A DNA stretch of 64,000 nucleotides from a candidate division LCP-89 bacterium B3_LCP (GTDB taxonomy: Bacteria > Electryoneota > B3-LCP), in NCBI GenBank assembly GCA_005223185.1, contig NJBN01000006.1:124001-188000 (forward strand), written 5' to 3'. The translations under genes and the position numbers were made by a program. Shown one piece after another: positions 34,806 to 42,454 of the stretch. Under the pieces are notes generated by a model. It searched no databases. It was not told where the DNA came from and was given only the letters and a program-made list of their open reading frames with translations. Numbering within the stretch: the stretch's first letter is position 1; every line of letters begins with the position of its first letter.

Positions 34806-35924
34806 CAAATCCTCTGATCCGATCATTTCCAGGAATGCTTCCACCCGCACTTTGAACTGACCGATGGGTACTGTTACGTCGAACTCTAAGAAGAGGCTAG
34901 GTATGTCGCTCTTTACGAAAGCTTCCCGCAGAGGCATGATGTCGCATTCGTGCGGATCGCAGAACTTCTGCTGGATGATGACAGCGCCTTGTACGTCGAA
35001 GTTCTTGCAGAGTTCCAGAATATGCGGGAAGCGCCAGCGTTCCTCCCAATCCTTAGTGGGACAGGGCGGGCGCTTAACGTAACGATCCGCGATTGCCATC
35101 AAACGATCATCATCGGGTACTACGCTATTCCAGAAATATCTTGTGCCGGTACAGTGATCGTCAACAACGACCGTTGCGCCGACAGATTCGATCATGTCTA
35201 TGAAGGATACGTCGTCATCTTCACTGCCCACCAGCATAAGTCTGGCTCCCGTATCGCGAGTAACCTGACGGTCGGGGAGCTGTTCTAACACTTTCTCTAT
35301 TTCAGCGGAATGTTCTTCTTTGTCGATCCAGGTGGAACTGACAGTCATGTACATGGCTTCCAGACCCGTCAATTTGGGCGTATCCCCCTTACGGAATTCA
35401 TAAACCTTATGCATCAGTTCACGGTTGCGATTGACCGCGGCGATGCCGGCATCCAGATCAGCATCAGTCAATTCCCGCCCGTTTATCTCTTCGATGTGCG
35501 CCTTATATTTGACTAATTCCGATTTCAGATAAGGAGTGGCTGCACGTGCCTGCACTTTGTTAGGCATATATAAATAATAGTCAAAGGGAACGCCCACGTG
35601 CTCCCGCCAGGCGACATAGGACTGGCGCAGGTGAATACACGATTGACTAAGCGTTATGCCGTCCAGATAATCATAGCGCCCTTTTAAGCCTTGAGCCAGA
35701 ACGTCACGGCAGAAGGGGCAGTACATGCCGAAGATATACGGTTCGGTTACGTTCTGAGGTTCATGCGATCCTAAGATGCGGACGGGCAGGATGTTACCAG
35801 CCACCAGCATCTCTTCGGGGACATAGGAACAGAAGCAGCCCATGACCTTACCGCCAGTGCGCTGTTTCCAGTCTTTGGCATATTCGTGCCGTTTATCGTA
35901 CCATTCTTGAAATTGTGTGAACAT
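34800..35924 (-). CDS. bzdN: Benzoyl-CoA reductase, catalytic subunit N (BcrC/BzdN type)
   Basis: A 374-residue partner of subunit O in the same HgdB/FldB fold. Marks are MGCFCSYVPEEMLVAGNILP, MYCPFCRDVLAQGLKG, DDHCTGTRYFWN and QQKFCDPHECD, with cysteines likely to bind the catalytic-side cluster. Length is close to BzdN. It is the first reductase subunit in transcription order and follows dch by 42 bases. Its stop codon lies in the repeat that borders the four-helix-bundle gene. Confidence 0.92.
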   Translation of the reverse strand: MFTQFQEWYDKRHEYAKDWKQRTGGKVMGCFCSYVPEEMLVAGNILPVRILGSHEPQNVTEPYIFGMYCPFCRDVLAQGLKGRYDYLDGITLSQSCIHLRQSYVAWREHVGVPFDYYLYMPNKVQARAATPYLKSELVKYKAHIEEINGRELTDADLDAGIAAVNRNRELMHKVYEFRKGDTPKLTGLEAMYMTVSSTWIDKEEHSAEIEKVLEQLPDRQVTRDTGARLMLVGSEDDDVSFIDMIESVGATVVVDDHCTGTRYFWNSVVPDDDRLMAIADRYVKRPPCPTKDWEERWRFPHILELCKNFDVQGAVIIQQKFCDPHECDIMPLREAFVKSDIPSLFLEFDVTVPIGQFKVRVEAFLEMIGSEDLF

Positions 35925-35966
35925 GGTTAGCCTTGTTTTCTATTTTTTCACTACAAACTTATTCTT

Positions 35967-36737
35967 CTACATATTCTTCCACACAGCTTTCCGCTTCTCT
36001 AAGAAAGCCGCCAATCCCTCATGAGCGTCATCGGTGGACATCAGTTCTTCCACGTAGCAGCGGTCCGCCTGGCGCAGTCCTTCCATCACCGGCAAGTACA
36101 TGGACAGATCGAGACTCTTCTTGGTTAGAGAAATAGCCACTGCGCTGAGCGAGGTCAAACTCCCGATAAAGGAACTGACCTTTTCGTCGAATTCCCCCGC
36201 AGGAAACACGTGATTGATCAAGCCGATTCTTTCGGCTTCTACTGCGCCGATGATTTTGCCCGTGGTCAGCAGTTCAATAGCTCTGTTTCTACCGATCAGA
36301 ATGGGGAAGGTTACCACCGCGACGGGTGGAAACACGCCCAACTGAATCTCCGGCTGACCGAATTTCGCCTGATCTGAAGCCAGAACTATATCGCAGAAAG
36401 TCGCCAGCTCACAGCCACCACCCAGCGCCGATCCCTGCACCACAGCGACAGTAACCGCCCCAACTTCAGATATCCTGCGGAACATCCTGCCGAAGGAGTT
36501 GATCATCTCGGCCACTTTATCTTCCTGATGTTCACCAACGTCAGCTCCAGCGGAAAAATGCTTGCCTTCGGCGCGAAACACTAAAGCGCACAGACTGGTG
36601 TCAGTCGCAGCATCATTGACGGCATCGGAGATCTCCTCCATCATGGCAATATTCAGGATATTGACCGGAGGACTGTTTAAGATTATGTCGAGACGACCCG
36701 GGGAAGATTCGACCTTTATCTGTTGATAATCGGACAT
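35967..36737 (-). CDS. dch: Cyclohexa-1,5-diene-1-carbonyl-CoA hydratase
   Basis: A crotonase-family enzyme of 256 residues that adds water to the dienoyl-CoA made by benzoyl-CoA reductase. HFSAGADVGEH, GSALGGGCELATFCD, FGQPEIQLGVFPPVA and the end CYVEELMSTDDAHEGLAAFL agree well with Dch/BzdW and differ from ordinary crotonases, notably Phe-Pro-Pro after GV. The frame opens at GTG 36746, but AAAGGTG is correctly placed for ATG 36737. It is next to bzdN. Confidence 0.88.
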   Translation of the reverse strand: MSDYQQIKVESSPGRLDIILNSPPVNILNIAMMEEISDAVNDAATDTSLCALVFRAEGKHFSAGADVGEHQEDKVAEMINSFGRMFRRISEVGAVTVAVVQGSALGGGCELATFCDIVLASDQAKFGQPEIQLGVFPPVAVVTFPILIGRNRAIELLTTGKIIGAVEAERIGLINHVFPAGEFDEKVSSFIGSLTSLSAVAISLTKKSLDLSMYLPVMEGLRQADRCYVEELMSTDDAHEGLAAFLEKRKAVWKNM

Positions 36738-36765
36738 AATTGTCACCTTTTAATATTGTCCGAAC

Positions 36766-36800
36766 CACGGATACTCACGGATGTCGCGGATTGCACGGAT
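36766..36800. repeat. Four near-tandem (C/G)CGGAT units
   Basis: CACGGATACTCACGGATGTC then GCGGATTGCACGGAT, period about ten bases, in the 118-base gap between dch and the thiolase gene. Purpose unknown; similar low-complexity words occur between genes in many environmental genomes. Confidence 0.7.
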
Positions 36801-36855
36801 ATGTATCTGCGTTATCAGTTTAATCAGTGGTCATCTGTGATTCAGATTTTTTCTA

Positions 36856-38049
36856 TCAACTCTCTCTCTTGATCACCATCGCCATGGTAACACCGCCGCC
36901 GCCACAGATACCCGCAACACCGATCTCTTTGTCGCGGTTCTTCAGGGCATGATACAGGGTTACGACGATACGCGCGCCAGAAATACCGGTGGGGTGACCT
37001 AAAGCGATAGCTCCGCCGTTGACGTTCACTTTATCCACATCCCAGTTCAACATTTTCTGGTTGGCGATCATCTGAGCGGCGAAGGCTTCATTGGCTTCGA
37101 TCAAATCCATATCAGACAAAGTCAAACCAGCATTTTCGAGTGCAGCAGGTATGGACACACCGGGACCTTCACCCATGGTCTCATTATCTACCGCAACCTG
37201 GTTGTAAGCAACCAGTGAGAACAGCGGTGTGGCTCCTAACGCTTTAGCTTTTTCACGAGTTGTGAATATCAACGCGCAGGCACCATCGGACATGCCGCAG
37301 GAATTCCCCGCCGTTACCGAACCATCTTTCTTAAACGCCGCAGGCAGTTTCGCCATTTTTTCCAGGTTAACCGGGTAGCGGATGGTTTCATCCTTGGTGA
37401 ATTCGATCGGTTCAGCTTTTTTGGATGCAGGTGGTACGGTAATGGGTACCACTTCGTCATTGAATAGTCCCTTTTCCCAGGCTGTATGGGCTTTTTCATG
37501 GGATTTGGCTGCGAATTCGTCCATCTCCTGGCGAGTGATATTGTACTTGTCAACCAGATTTTCAGCGGTTACCCCCATACCTTGACCAATAACGCGGTCA
37601 ACGGAATCAGACCAACCGTCTTCCAGAACTTTGTTGCCCATCTTGAATCCACTCCAGCGCGCATTCTTAACCAGATAGGGAATGGTGGACATGGAATCAA
37701 AGCCGCCCACTAAGACGACTTCATGATCGCCCAGGCGAATCTGTTGAGAAGCCATAGCGATAGCTCGCATACCGGACGGGCATGCCATGTTTAAAGTAAT
37801 CGCAGGGACGCTCTTGGGGATACCACCGTGAACTGACGCCGTCCTGGCCGGATTGACTCCATTTCCCGCCTGTCGGCAGGAACCCAGAATAACGTCCTGT
37901 ACTGTATCGGAAGTAATACCCGCTCGTTCCACCGCAGCTTTGACAGCAACAGCGCCAATATCGTAAGCGTCCATATTACGCAGTGTGCCACCAAAATTGC
38001 CCATAGGAGTTCTGCAGGCGGAAATGGCGACGATGTCGGATAGGTTCAT
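36856..38049 (-). CDS. Thiolase (acetyl-CoA C-acyltransferase)
   Basis: A 397-residue thiolase with nucleophile Cys in NMACPSGMRAIAM, GHPTGISGARIV and the active CGGGG near the end. It can cleave 3-oxopimeloyl-CoA to glutaryl-CoA and acetyl-CoA, or acetoacetyl-CoA to two acetyl-CoA. With dch and an SDR reductase around it a pathway role is likely. Chain-length choice cannot be read from sequence. GAGG is placed before ATG 38049. Confidence 0.93.
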   Translation of the reverse strand: MNLSDIVAISACRTPMGNFGGTLRNMDAYDIGAVAVKAAVERAGITSDTVQDVILGSCRQAGNGVNPARTASVHGGIPKSVPAITLNMACPSGMRAIAMASQQIRLGDHEVVLVGGFDSMSTIPYLVKNARWSGFKMGNKVLEDGWSDSVDRVIGQGMGVTAENLVDKYNITRQEMDEFAAKSHEKAHTAWEKGLFNDEVVPITVPPASKKAEPIEFTKDETIRYPVNLEKMAKLPAAFKKDGSVTAGNSCGMSDGACALIFTTREKAKALGATPLFSLVAYNQVAVDNETMGEGPGVSIPAALENAGLTLSDMDLIEANEAFAAQMIANQKMLNWDVDKVNVNGGAIALGHPTGISGARIVVTLYHALKNRDKEIGVAGICGGGGVTMAMVIKRES

Positions 38050-38088
38050 TGTGTCCTCATTTATTTGGATAATTCTGTATTCTTCGAT

Positions 38089-38118
38089 AGGGTTTAGGGA
38101 TTAGGGTTTAGGGATTAG
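38089..38118. repeat. 14-base tandem repeat at the 3' end of four-helix-bundle gene B
   Basis: AGGGTTTAGGGATT is present twice, then AG. The repeat codes for the last residues (LLIPKP) of the four-helix-bundle protein and continues past its stop codon. Confidence 0.88.
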
Positions 38119-38475
38119 TAATTTCTTCGTTAGCGACCGGATCTGTTTCGCTTCATCGTTAAGTAGACGAATGAACGCATCGAATTCATCTTCCTTTAAA
38201 TACCCTAGTTCCTTTGAGATTATCATTTGTGTTTCCAATTCTGCGCAGGATCCCAAAGCGATTCGCAAGAATTGATTGAATTCTTTTCTGCTTGCACGAA
38301 TATGTCCCTCAGCAATATTGGAAGGGATTGATACAGCAGCTCGTTGCATTTGACTGGATAGACCGTACACTTCATTTTTAGGGAAATTGCTGGTTAGTTT
38401 GTAGATAGATTTCACCAACTCGATTCCCAATTTCCATATCCGGAGATCGTGGTAACTTCTTACTTTTACATCCAT
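38101..38475 (-). CDS. Four-helix-bundle protein (S23/Avd-type), copy B
   Basis: A 124-residue paralogue of the protein at 34381: SYHDLRIWKLGIELVKSIYK, LSSQMQRAAVSIPSNIAEGH and EFNQFLRIALGSCAELETQM. ATG 38475 fits the family start; the frame could open at TTG 38499 inside repeat DNA, which is unlikely. It lies between the thiolase and the SDR gene, with tandem repeats at both ends, the same arrangement as copy A. Confidence 0.88.
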   Translation of the reverse strand: MDVKVRSYHDLRIWKLGIELVKSIYKLTSNFPKNEVYGLSSQMQRAAVSIPSNIAEGHIRASRKEFNQFLRIALGSCAELETQMIISKELGYLKEDEFDAFIRLLNDEAKQIRSLTKKLLIPKP

Positions 38476-38480
38476 TTGCC

Positions 38481-38530
38481 TATCACCAACCACCAACAAC
38501 TAACCGCTAACTGCCAACAGCCAACTGCTA
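38481..38530. repeat. Degenerate repeat, 5' flank of four-helix-bundle gene B
   Basis: Read on the minus strand: TATAGCAGTTGGCTGTTGGC, then AGTTAGCGGTTAGTTGTTGG and more. Words AGCAGTT(G/A)G and GTTAG recur at 21667-21698 and 32895-32936, where no four-helix gene follows. Confidence 0.7.
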
Positions 38531-39271
38531 TATATACTGTCCCCCATCCACCTTGATAACTTCACCGGTAATGTGGCGGGCGAGATCGCTGGCTAGAAAG
38601 GAGATCAGAGAGGCGACGTCATCTGGTTCGCCCAAACGTTTCAGAACGGTCTCGTTCAGTGATGCCTGTTTGGCTTCTTCGGGCATTTTAGCCATCATGT
38701 CGGTCATGATCAGACCGGGAGCTACGGCATTGACGGTAACGCCCTTGTTGCCGAGTTCCCTGGCAACGGTTTTGGTCAAACCGATGATGCCGGCTTTAGC
38801 CGCGCTGTAATTGGATTGCCCGAATTTACCGCGCATACCGTTAATCGAAGTCAGGTTGACGATGCGCCCCGATTTCTGTTCCCTGAAAAGCGGCGCAACG
38901 GCGCGGATGTAGTTAAAGTAGCCTTTCAGGTCGATGTTCTGCACGGTATCCCACTGCTCTTCGGTCATCTTCCAGATGACGCCGTCCCAGTTGATTCCAG
39001 CGTTGCAGACAAGAATGTCCACGTTGCCCCATTCGGCGACAACTTTGTCAACCATGCCTTGAGCATCAGCAAAACTGGATACATCAGCTTTGATAGCCAT
39101 GGATTTCTGTCCCATCTCCTGAATTTGCTTGGCGATGGCTTCAGCTTCGTCGGCGTGCTTGCGGTAGTTCAAGGCGACATTTGCGCCGTTCTTCGCCAGG
39201 TCCAGACAGATCGCTGTACCAATTCCCAACGACCCGCCGGTGACTATTGCGTTTTTTGATTGTAGTAGCAT
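38528..39271 (-). CDS. SDR-family 3-oxoacyl reductase/3-hydroxyacyl-CoA dehydrogenase
   Basis: A 247-residue short-chain dehydrogenase of the FabG/PhaB type: TGGSLGIGTAICLDLAKNG, NAGINWDGVIWKM, catalytic YSAAKAG and the end TGEVIKVDGGQYI. NWDG is like acetoacetyl-CoA reductases. It may oxidise 3-hydroxypimeloyl-CoA or interconvert 3-hydroxybutyryl- and acetoacetyl-CoA. It precedes the thiolase, which suggests a beta-oxidation role rather than lipid synthesis; no acyl carrier protein gene is nearby. Confidence 0.88.
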   Translation of the reverse strand: MLLQSKNAIVTGGSLGIGTAICLDLAKNGANVALNYRKHADEAEAIAKQIQEMGQKSMAIKADVSSFADAQGMVDKVVAEWGNVDILVCNAGINWDGVIWKMTEEQWDTVQNIDLKGYFNYIRAVAPLFREQKSGRIVNLTSINGMRGKFGQSNYSAAKAGIIGLTKTVARELGNKGVTVNAVAPGLIMTDMMAKMPEEAKQASLNETVLKRLGEPDDVASLISFLASDLARHITGEVIKVDGGQYI

Positions 39272-39290
39272 TTCAATTATCCCCGTTTAT

Positions 39291-39839
39291 TCAACAATTT
39301 TTGTTGTTCCTTAAATCCTTTATGAATGTATCTATTTCACTAATTATTTCTTCAGTAATTCTTAACACGTTATTACAAGCGTCTCGTTCAGTCTCAATGC
39401 TCCTCGTTAAATCAGGATTTATAAGATTATCCCAACGTCTGTTTATATGGTTATGCTCTTCATACGCATGAACGATACGACCTAATAGTTTTGTACTTTT
39501 CAACCTAAGCGATAAAACATTTACATTATTCTCAGTAAAAACATTTATTAACCTTGGAGATGGAACTAATATATATTCATCATTCGTGCTATTATCTATC
39601 CCTCCTAAGTATTCGGATAACCTGAAGGCATTTCTTTCAAATTGTGCATGGATTGTAGACAGTGCACCAATCAACTCTTCCCTCGCTTGTTGCCTTCTTT
39701 CTTTTTTCTGGTGCCGAACAGATAGTATGTATGGAAGTACTGCAGCAAAGACTATAATGAGACCAGAAATTAATTGCAAAATAAATTGCAATGAATCGTT
39801 ATAATCTAGGCCTGTTATTTCTGCTATTAAATCGATCAT
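39291..39839 (-). CDS. Unknown small membrane protein of a two-gene unit
   Basis: A 182-residue protein with one strong membrane segment (ISGLIIVFAAVLPYILSV, about 28-45) followed by a basic stop (RHQKKERRQQAREEL) and a helical cytoplasmic part. No family is recognised. Its start overlaps the stop of the preceding gene by four bases (ATGA), so the two are co-translated. AT-rich composition and isolation in a catabolic region suggest acquired DNA. Confidence 0.7.
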   Translation of the reverse strand: MIDLIAEITGLDYNDSLQFILQLISGLIIVFAAVLPYILSVRHQKKERRQQAREELIGALSTIHAQFERNAFRLSEYLGGIDNSTNDEYILVPSPRLINVFTENNVNVLSLRLKSTKLLGRIVHAYEEHNHINRRWDNLINPDLTRSIETERDACNNVLRITEEIISEIDTFIKDLRNNKNC

Positions 39840-40741
39840 TTCTTTTTAGATTTTGATCCCCTGCCCCCCTTACGTTCTGCTGTTTGAGGAACAGCTGGCC
39901 CTGGCTCAATCAGTTTGATAGTTTTTTCACCTAATTTATGGGCAAGGCTTGCAAATGTAACATTCTTATCTTTTGCTTCCTTCATCAGTTTCTCAACATC
40001 CTCCCATGCGATTCCCTCCTCACTGGATATTAGAGTCTGAATGTGTACAGTTCCTTTTTGGTCTTTATCTGATGGAACTGCTGTTCTTATCAACTCATCA
40101 GAGTCGGTTGAATCCAATAAGTCCTGCATTCCCTCACCAAAGCTAAACTTGTGTCCAATCACATCTGGGTTGTCCTCGATGATGTTAATCTTAAATAAGT
40201 CTTCATCACCAAAGGGAATGTGAAAATCACGATACTTTATGAAATGTTTATTGTCTACATACATCTGAAAATGATAATGCGGAACTGCTGAAAGACCTTG
40301 CCCGTGTCCTTTAAAATCCGTGTGTGAACATGAAAATGACCAGCGCAAATTACGAAATGAAATCGTAAGGTCAATCTTTTTCTTTCCTGAATGCTCCTCA
40401 ACAAGATCGTTGATGTTCTGAAAATGTATCTCTGTATTTGCTACCCATCTAAGGAAAGCTTGTATTCGGTAAAAACCAAATCTGTTATAAACATCTTTAA
40501 AATGCTTTTTCCTAAAACCAACCGGCGCTAAAAGCCAGTGAACGCATGGAGAATCAGGTTGAAATTCTGATAACTCACTGTCACATATGTAGCATATTCC
40601 TTTCCCAAATTTTTCCTCGAATCCCTTATATTCATTTAATACAGCCTCATGCTGTTTTTTATGTATTTCATCTATTATTTCTTGATCTAGTGATCTGATC
40701 CAATCTAAAAAACTCTGTTGTGATGAATTCTGTGTATTCAT
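39836..40741 (-). CDS. Unknown Cys/His-rich protein of a two-gene unit
   Basis: A 301-residue protein I cannot place. CYICDSELSEFQPDSPCVHW carries a zinc-type CxxC plus a further Cys-x-His, CSHTDFKGHGQGLSAVPHYHF has a His-rich stretch ending HxH, which recalls HIT/GalT or other metal-bound nucleotidyl folds, and the C-terminal third is charged, ending in a Lys-rich tail (GGRGSKSKKK). The pairing with a membrane protein resembles sensor/effector defence cassettes, but this is inference only. Confidence 0.7.
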   Translation of the reverse strand: MNTQNSSQQSFLDWIRSLDQEIIDEIHKKQHEAVLNEYKGFEEKFGKGICYICDSELSEFQPDSPCVHWLLAPVGFRKKHFKDVYNRFGFYRIQAFLRWVANTEIHFQNINDLVEEHSGKKKIDLTISFRNLRWSFSCSHTDFKGHGQGLSAVPHYHFQMYVDNKHFIKYRDFHIPFGDEDLFKINIIEDNPDVIGHKFSFGEGMQDLLDSTDSDELIRTAVPSDKDQKGTVHIQTLISSEEGIAWEDVEKLMKEAKDKNVTFASLAHKLGEKTIKLIEPGPAVPQTAERKGGRGSKSKKK

Positions 40742-40817
40742 TGTAATATTCTTCCTAATTCAGTTCACTCAGTAGGCTTAATTAAACACAGTGCATTCCA
40801 GTAGTTATGTATTCCGA

Positions 40818-41024
40818 TCACTTCAGTGATCTTGGTCGAGTCTAAGCCCCACAATTGATTGTGTGGTTGCGGGGGCGAGCCCCCGCGCTACCTACTCACG
40901 GGTCGACGCAAGATCGACCCCTACGCGCACGATGTTCCTGTTGCGTTAGGTCTTGGACGCCGAAGGCGGGTGTGACCTGACGCTTTTCCCGCAAAGATTC
41001 GTCGGATTCGGGGAATCCGACCTA
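40818..41024. repeat. Array of REP palindromes, mostly GTAG-headed
   Basis: A simple palindrome GATCACTTCAGTGATC (40818-40833) is followed by three units that, on the minus strand, all start GTAG: stem GCGGGGGC (40891-40866), stem GGGTCGA (40923-40899) and stem GTCGGATTC (41024-41000). This fills most of the 288-base gap between two genes of unknown function; nothing else is seen there. Confidence 0.82.
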
Positions 41025-41029
41025 CGTTC

Positions 41030-41335
41030 TCAATCCTCCCCCACCACCCTCTTCAAAACCATCAACACGCCGCCAAAATGCTCCCCAATAGCGCAGATCT
41101 GCCAGCCTTCAGTGGATTTCTCCTGGATGATCTCATCGACCTTGCTGCGGGTCTTCAACATAACCGGAACCACGTCATGTTCATAGCGATGAGAGCCTCT
41201 GGACATCACCAGGATATCACTACCGAATATCTCCCCCATAGCAGCAACACTCCAGCCTTCCTTTTCTTCCTCTTTAATCTGCTTAACCAACGCTTCCCTG
41301 GTCTTCCAGGTGGCGGAGATGGTTTTATGTTCCAT
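41030..41335 (-). CDS. Small protein with internal duplication, unknown
   Basis: A 101-residue protein made of two similar halves: EEEKEGWSVAAMGEIFGSDILVM and KSTEGWQICAIGEHFGGVLMVLKR, each with EGW, (A/C)(A/I)GE.FG and a hydrophobic strand. This looks like two copies of a DUF4177-like beta-alpha unit. It has its own promoter (41390-41418) and AGAGG before the ATG. Function unknown. Confidence 0.75.
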   Translation of the reverse strand: MEHKTISATWKTREALVKQIKEEEKEGWSVAAMGEIFGSDILVMSRGSHRYEHDVVPVMLKTRSKVDEIIQEKSTEGWQICAIGEHFGGVLMVLKRVVGED

Positions 41336-41389
41336 TATAACCTCTATCCGATTTAATATATACAGCAGAGATTAGATTCTATCAGTTTG

Positions 41390-41418
41390 AAATTAGGAAA
41401 ATAATTTGACAAAGTCAA
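41390..41418 (-). promoter_or_regulatory. Sigma-70-type promoter for the duplicated-domain gene
   Basis: TTGACT (41418-41413), 17 bases, TAATTT (41395-41390) on the minus strand, about 55 bases before the start codon at 41335. The rest of the 312-base gap to 41647 shows only a small palindrome, CGGGAATGAATTCCCG (about 41491-41506). Confidence 0.6.
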
Positions 41419-41647
41419 CTAAAAAGCGGGGTTAATTTCAAATGAAAATAGTGTGGTATGCAATGATAAGGGGTATTTCTTTGACGCTGCCCGGGAATGA
41501 ATTCCCGAGTAATCCAGTTGTACCGATTAGGTCAGTTTACTGCTTAATCAGGAGTAATCAGAATGGAGAGAAGGTTAAGGCGAAGGTTCACCTTCACAGT
41601 ACAGGGACAGTTGCTGTGTCTGTTAAAATCCGACCGTTTTGGGATAG

Positions 41648-41818
41648 TCACTCGTCTGTTTCGCTACGCTTCTTAGCTGTTCCACTCTGGATCAAGTAGA
41701 AGATCAGTCCCATTACTAAGCACACACCAAAAGACGACCAGAATGGAAAGCCGATTAACGCCGCAAAAAACGCTACGAGTATCAGCGCGGCAATCAGAAT
41801 GATTTCTTTGGGTAGCAT
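41648..41818 (-). CDS. 56-residue membrane protein, unknown
   Basis: A short frame, ATG 41818 to TGA 41648, codes for MLPKEIILIAALILVAFFAA and continues with a second hydrophobic stretch (FGVCLVMGLIFYLIQ) and a basic/acidic tail. Two membrane spans with a short turn are likely. It follows iorB by about 42 bases in the same direction, with AGG nine bases before the start. Coding potential is suggested by the strongly biased hydrophobic content; no family is known to me. Confidence 0.5.
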   Translation of the reverse strand: MLPKEIILIAALILVAFFAALIGFPFWSSFGVCLVMGLIFYLIQSGTAKKRSETDE

Positions 41819-41860
41819 AATTACCTGATGGTTGATTATTTGGTTGGAAGGGGCAGAGTA

Positions 41861-42454
41861 TTACCGCCCCCGTCCTCTATCAAATGCTTTTAAATTCAAG
41901 TCAATCGTAGCCTTGGGAACCCGGCGGCTGATGACCTCCTTCCAGAGGGATTCATCAATGTCCAGAGCGTTGGAAAGAGCGCCCAATAGCACAGTATTTG
42001 CCAACCGGGGATTGCCCAACTCTTCGCTTATTCCGGCTGCATCTATTACGTTAAGATTCTCAACCTTTCTCTTAAGTTCATCGATGGCTCCGTCGGGATA
42101 AACGTACTTGGGGTCCACAGCGATGGGCGGCATTATTATCTGATCGTTGACGACCATGTAGCCGCCAGGCTTAAGTTCGTGAACCCAACGCAGAGCTTCT
42201 GCGCGCTCGAACGCCAAAATCACGTCCGCCTGCCTGTTGGGAATCAGAGGCGAATACACCTTCTTACCGAAACGTATATGCGACGAGACCACACCGCCGC
42301 GCTGGGCCATTCCGTGCACTTCGCTCTTTTTAACGTCATTACCCACCTGTAAGTTCACATCCGATAGAATCTGTGATGCCAGCAGAACGCCTTGTCCACC
42401 CACACCCACGATGAGAACGTTCATAGTCTGATTGGTAGCTTTCGATTTACTCAT
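41861..42454 (-). CDS. iorB: Indolepyruvate ferredoxin oxidoreductase, beta subunit
   Basis: A 197-residue gamma-type domain: NVLIVGVGGQGVLLASQILSD and KKSEVHGMAQRGGVVSSHIRFG are the signatures. With IorA it oxidises aryl pyruvates (indolepyruvate, phenylpyruvate) to arylacetyl-CoA and reduces ferredoxin. ATG 42454 overlaps the iorA stop (ATGA); the longer frame to 42502 lies within iorA and is not used. Confidence 0.9.
   Translation of the reverse strand: MSKSKATNQTMNVLIVGVGGQGVLLASQILSDVNLQVGNDVKKSEVHGMAQRGGVVSSHIRFGKKVYSPLIPNRQADVILAFERAEALRWVHELKPGGYMVVNDQIIMPPIAVDPKYVYPDGAIDELKRKVENLNVIDAAGISEELGNPRLANTVLLGALSNALDIDESLWKEVISRRVPKATIDLNLKAFDRGRGR

Noticed and set aside
34381-38475. Diversity-generating retroelement, because of two Avd-like four-helix proteins
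   Set aside because: No reverse transcriptase, template repeat or variable repeat was seen near either gene.
41442-41699. 85-codon plus-strand frame in the gap before the small membrane protein
   Set aside because: No ribosome site or recognisable content, and it overlaps the better supported minus-strand small gene.
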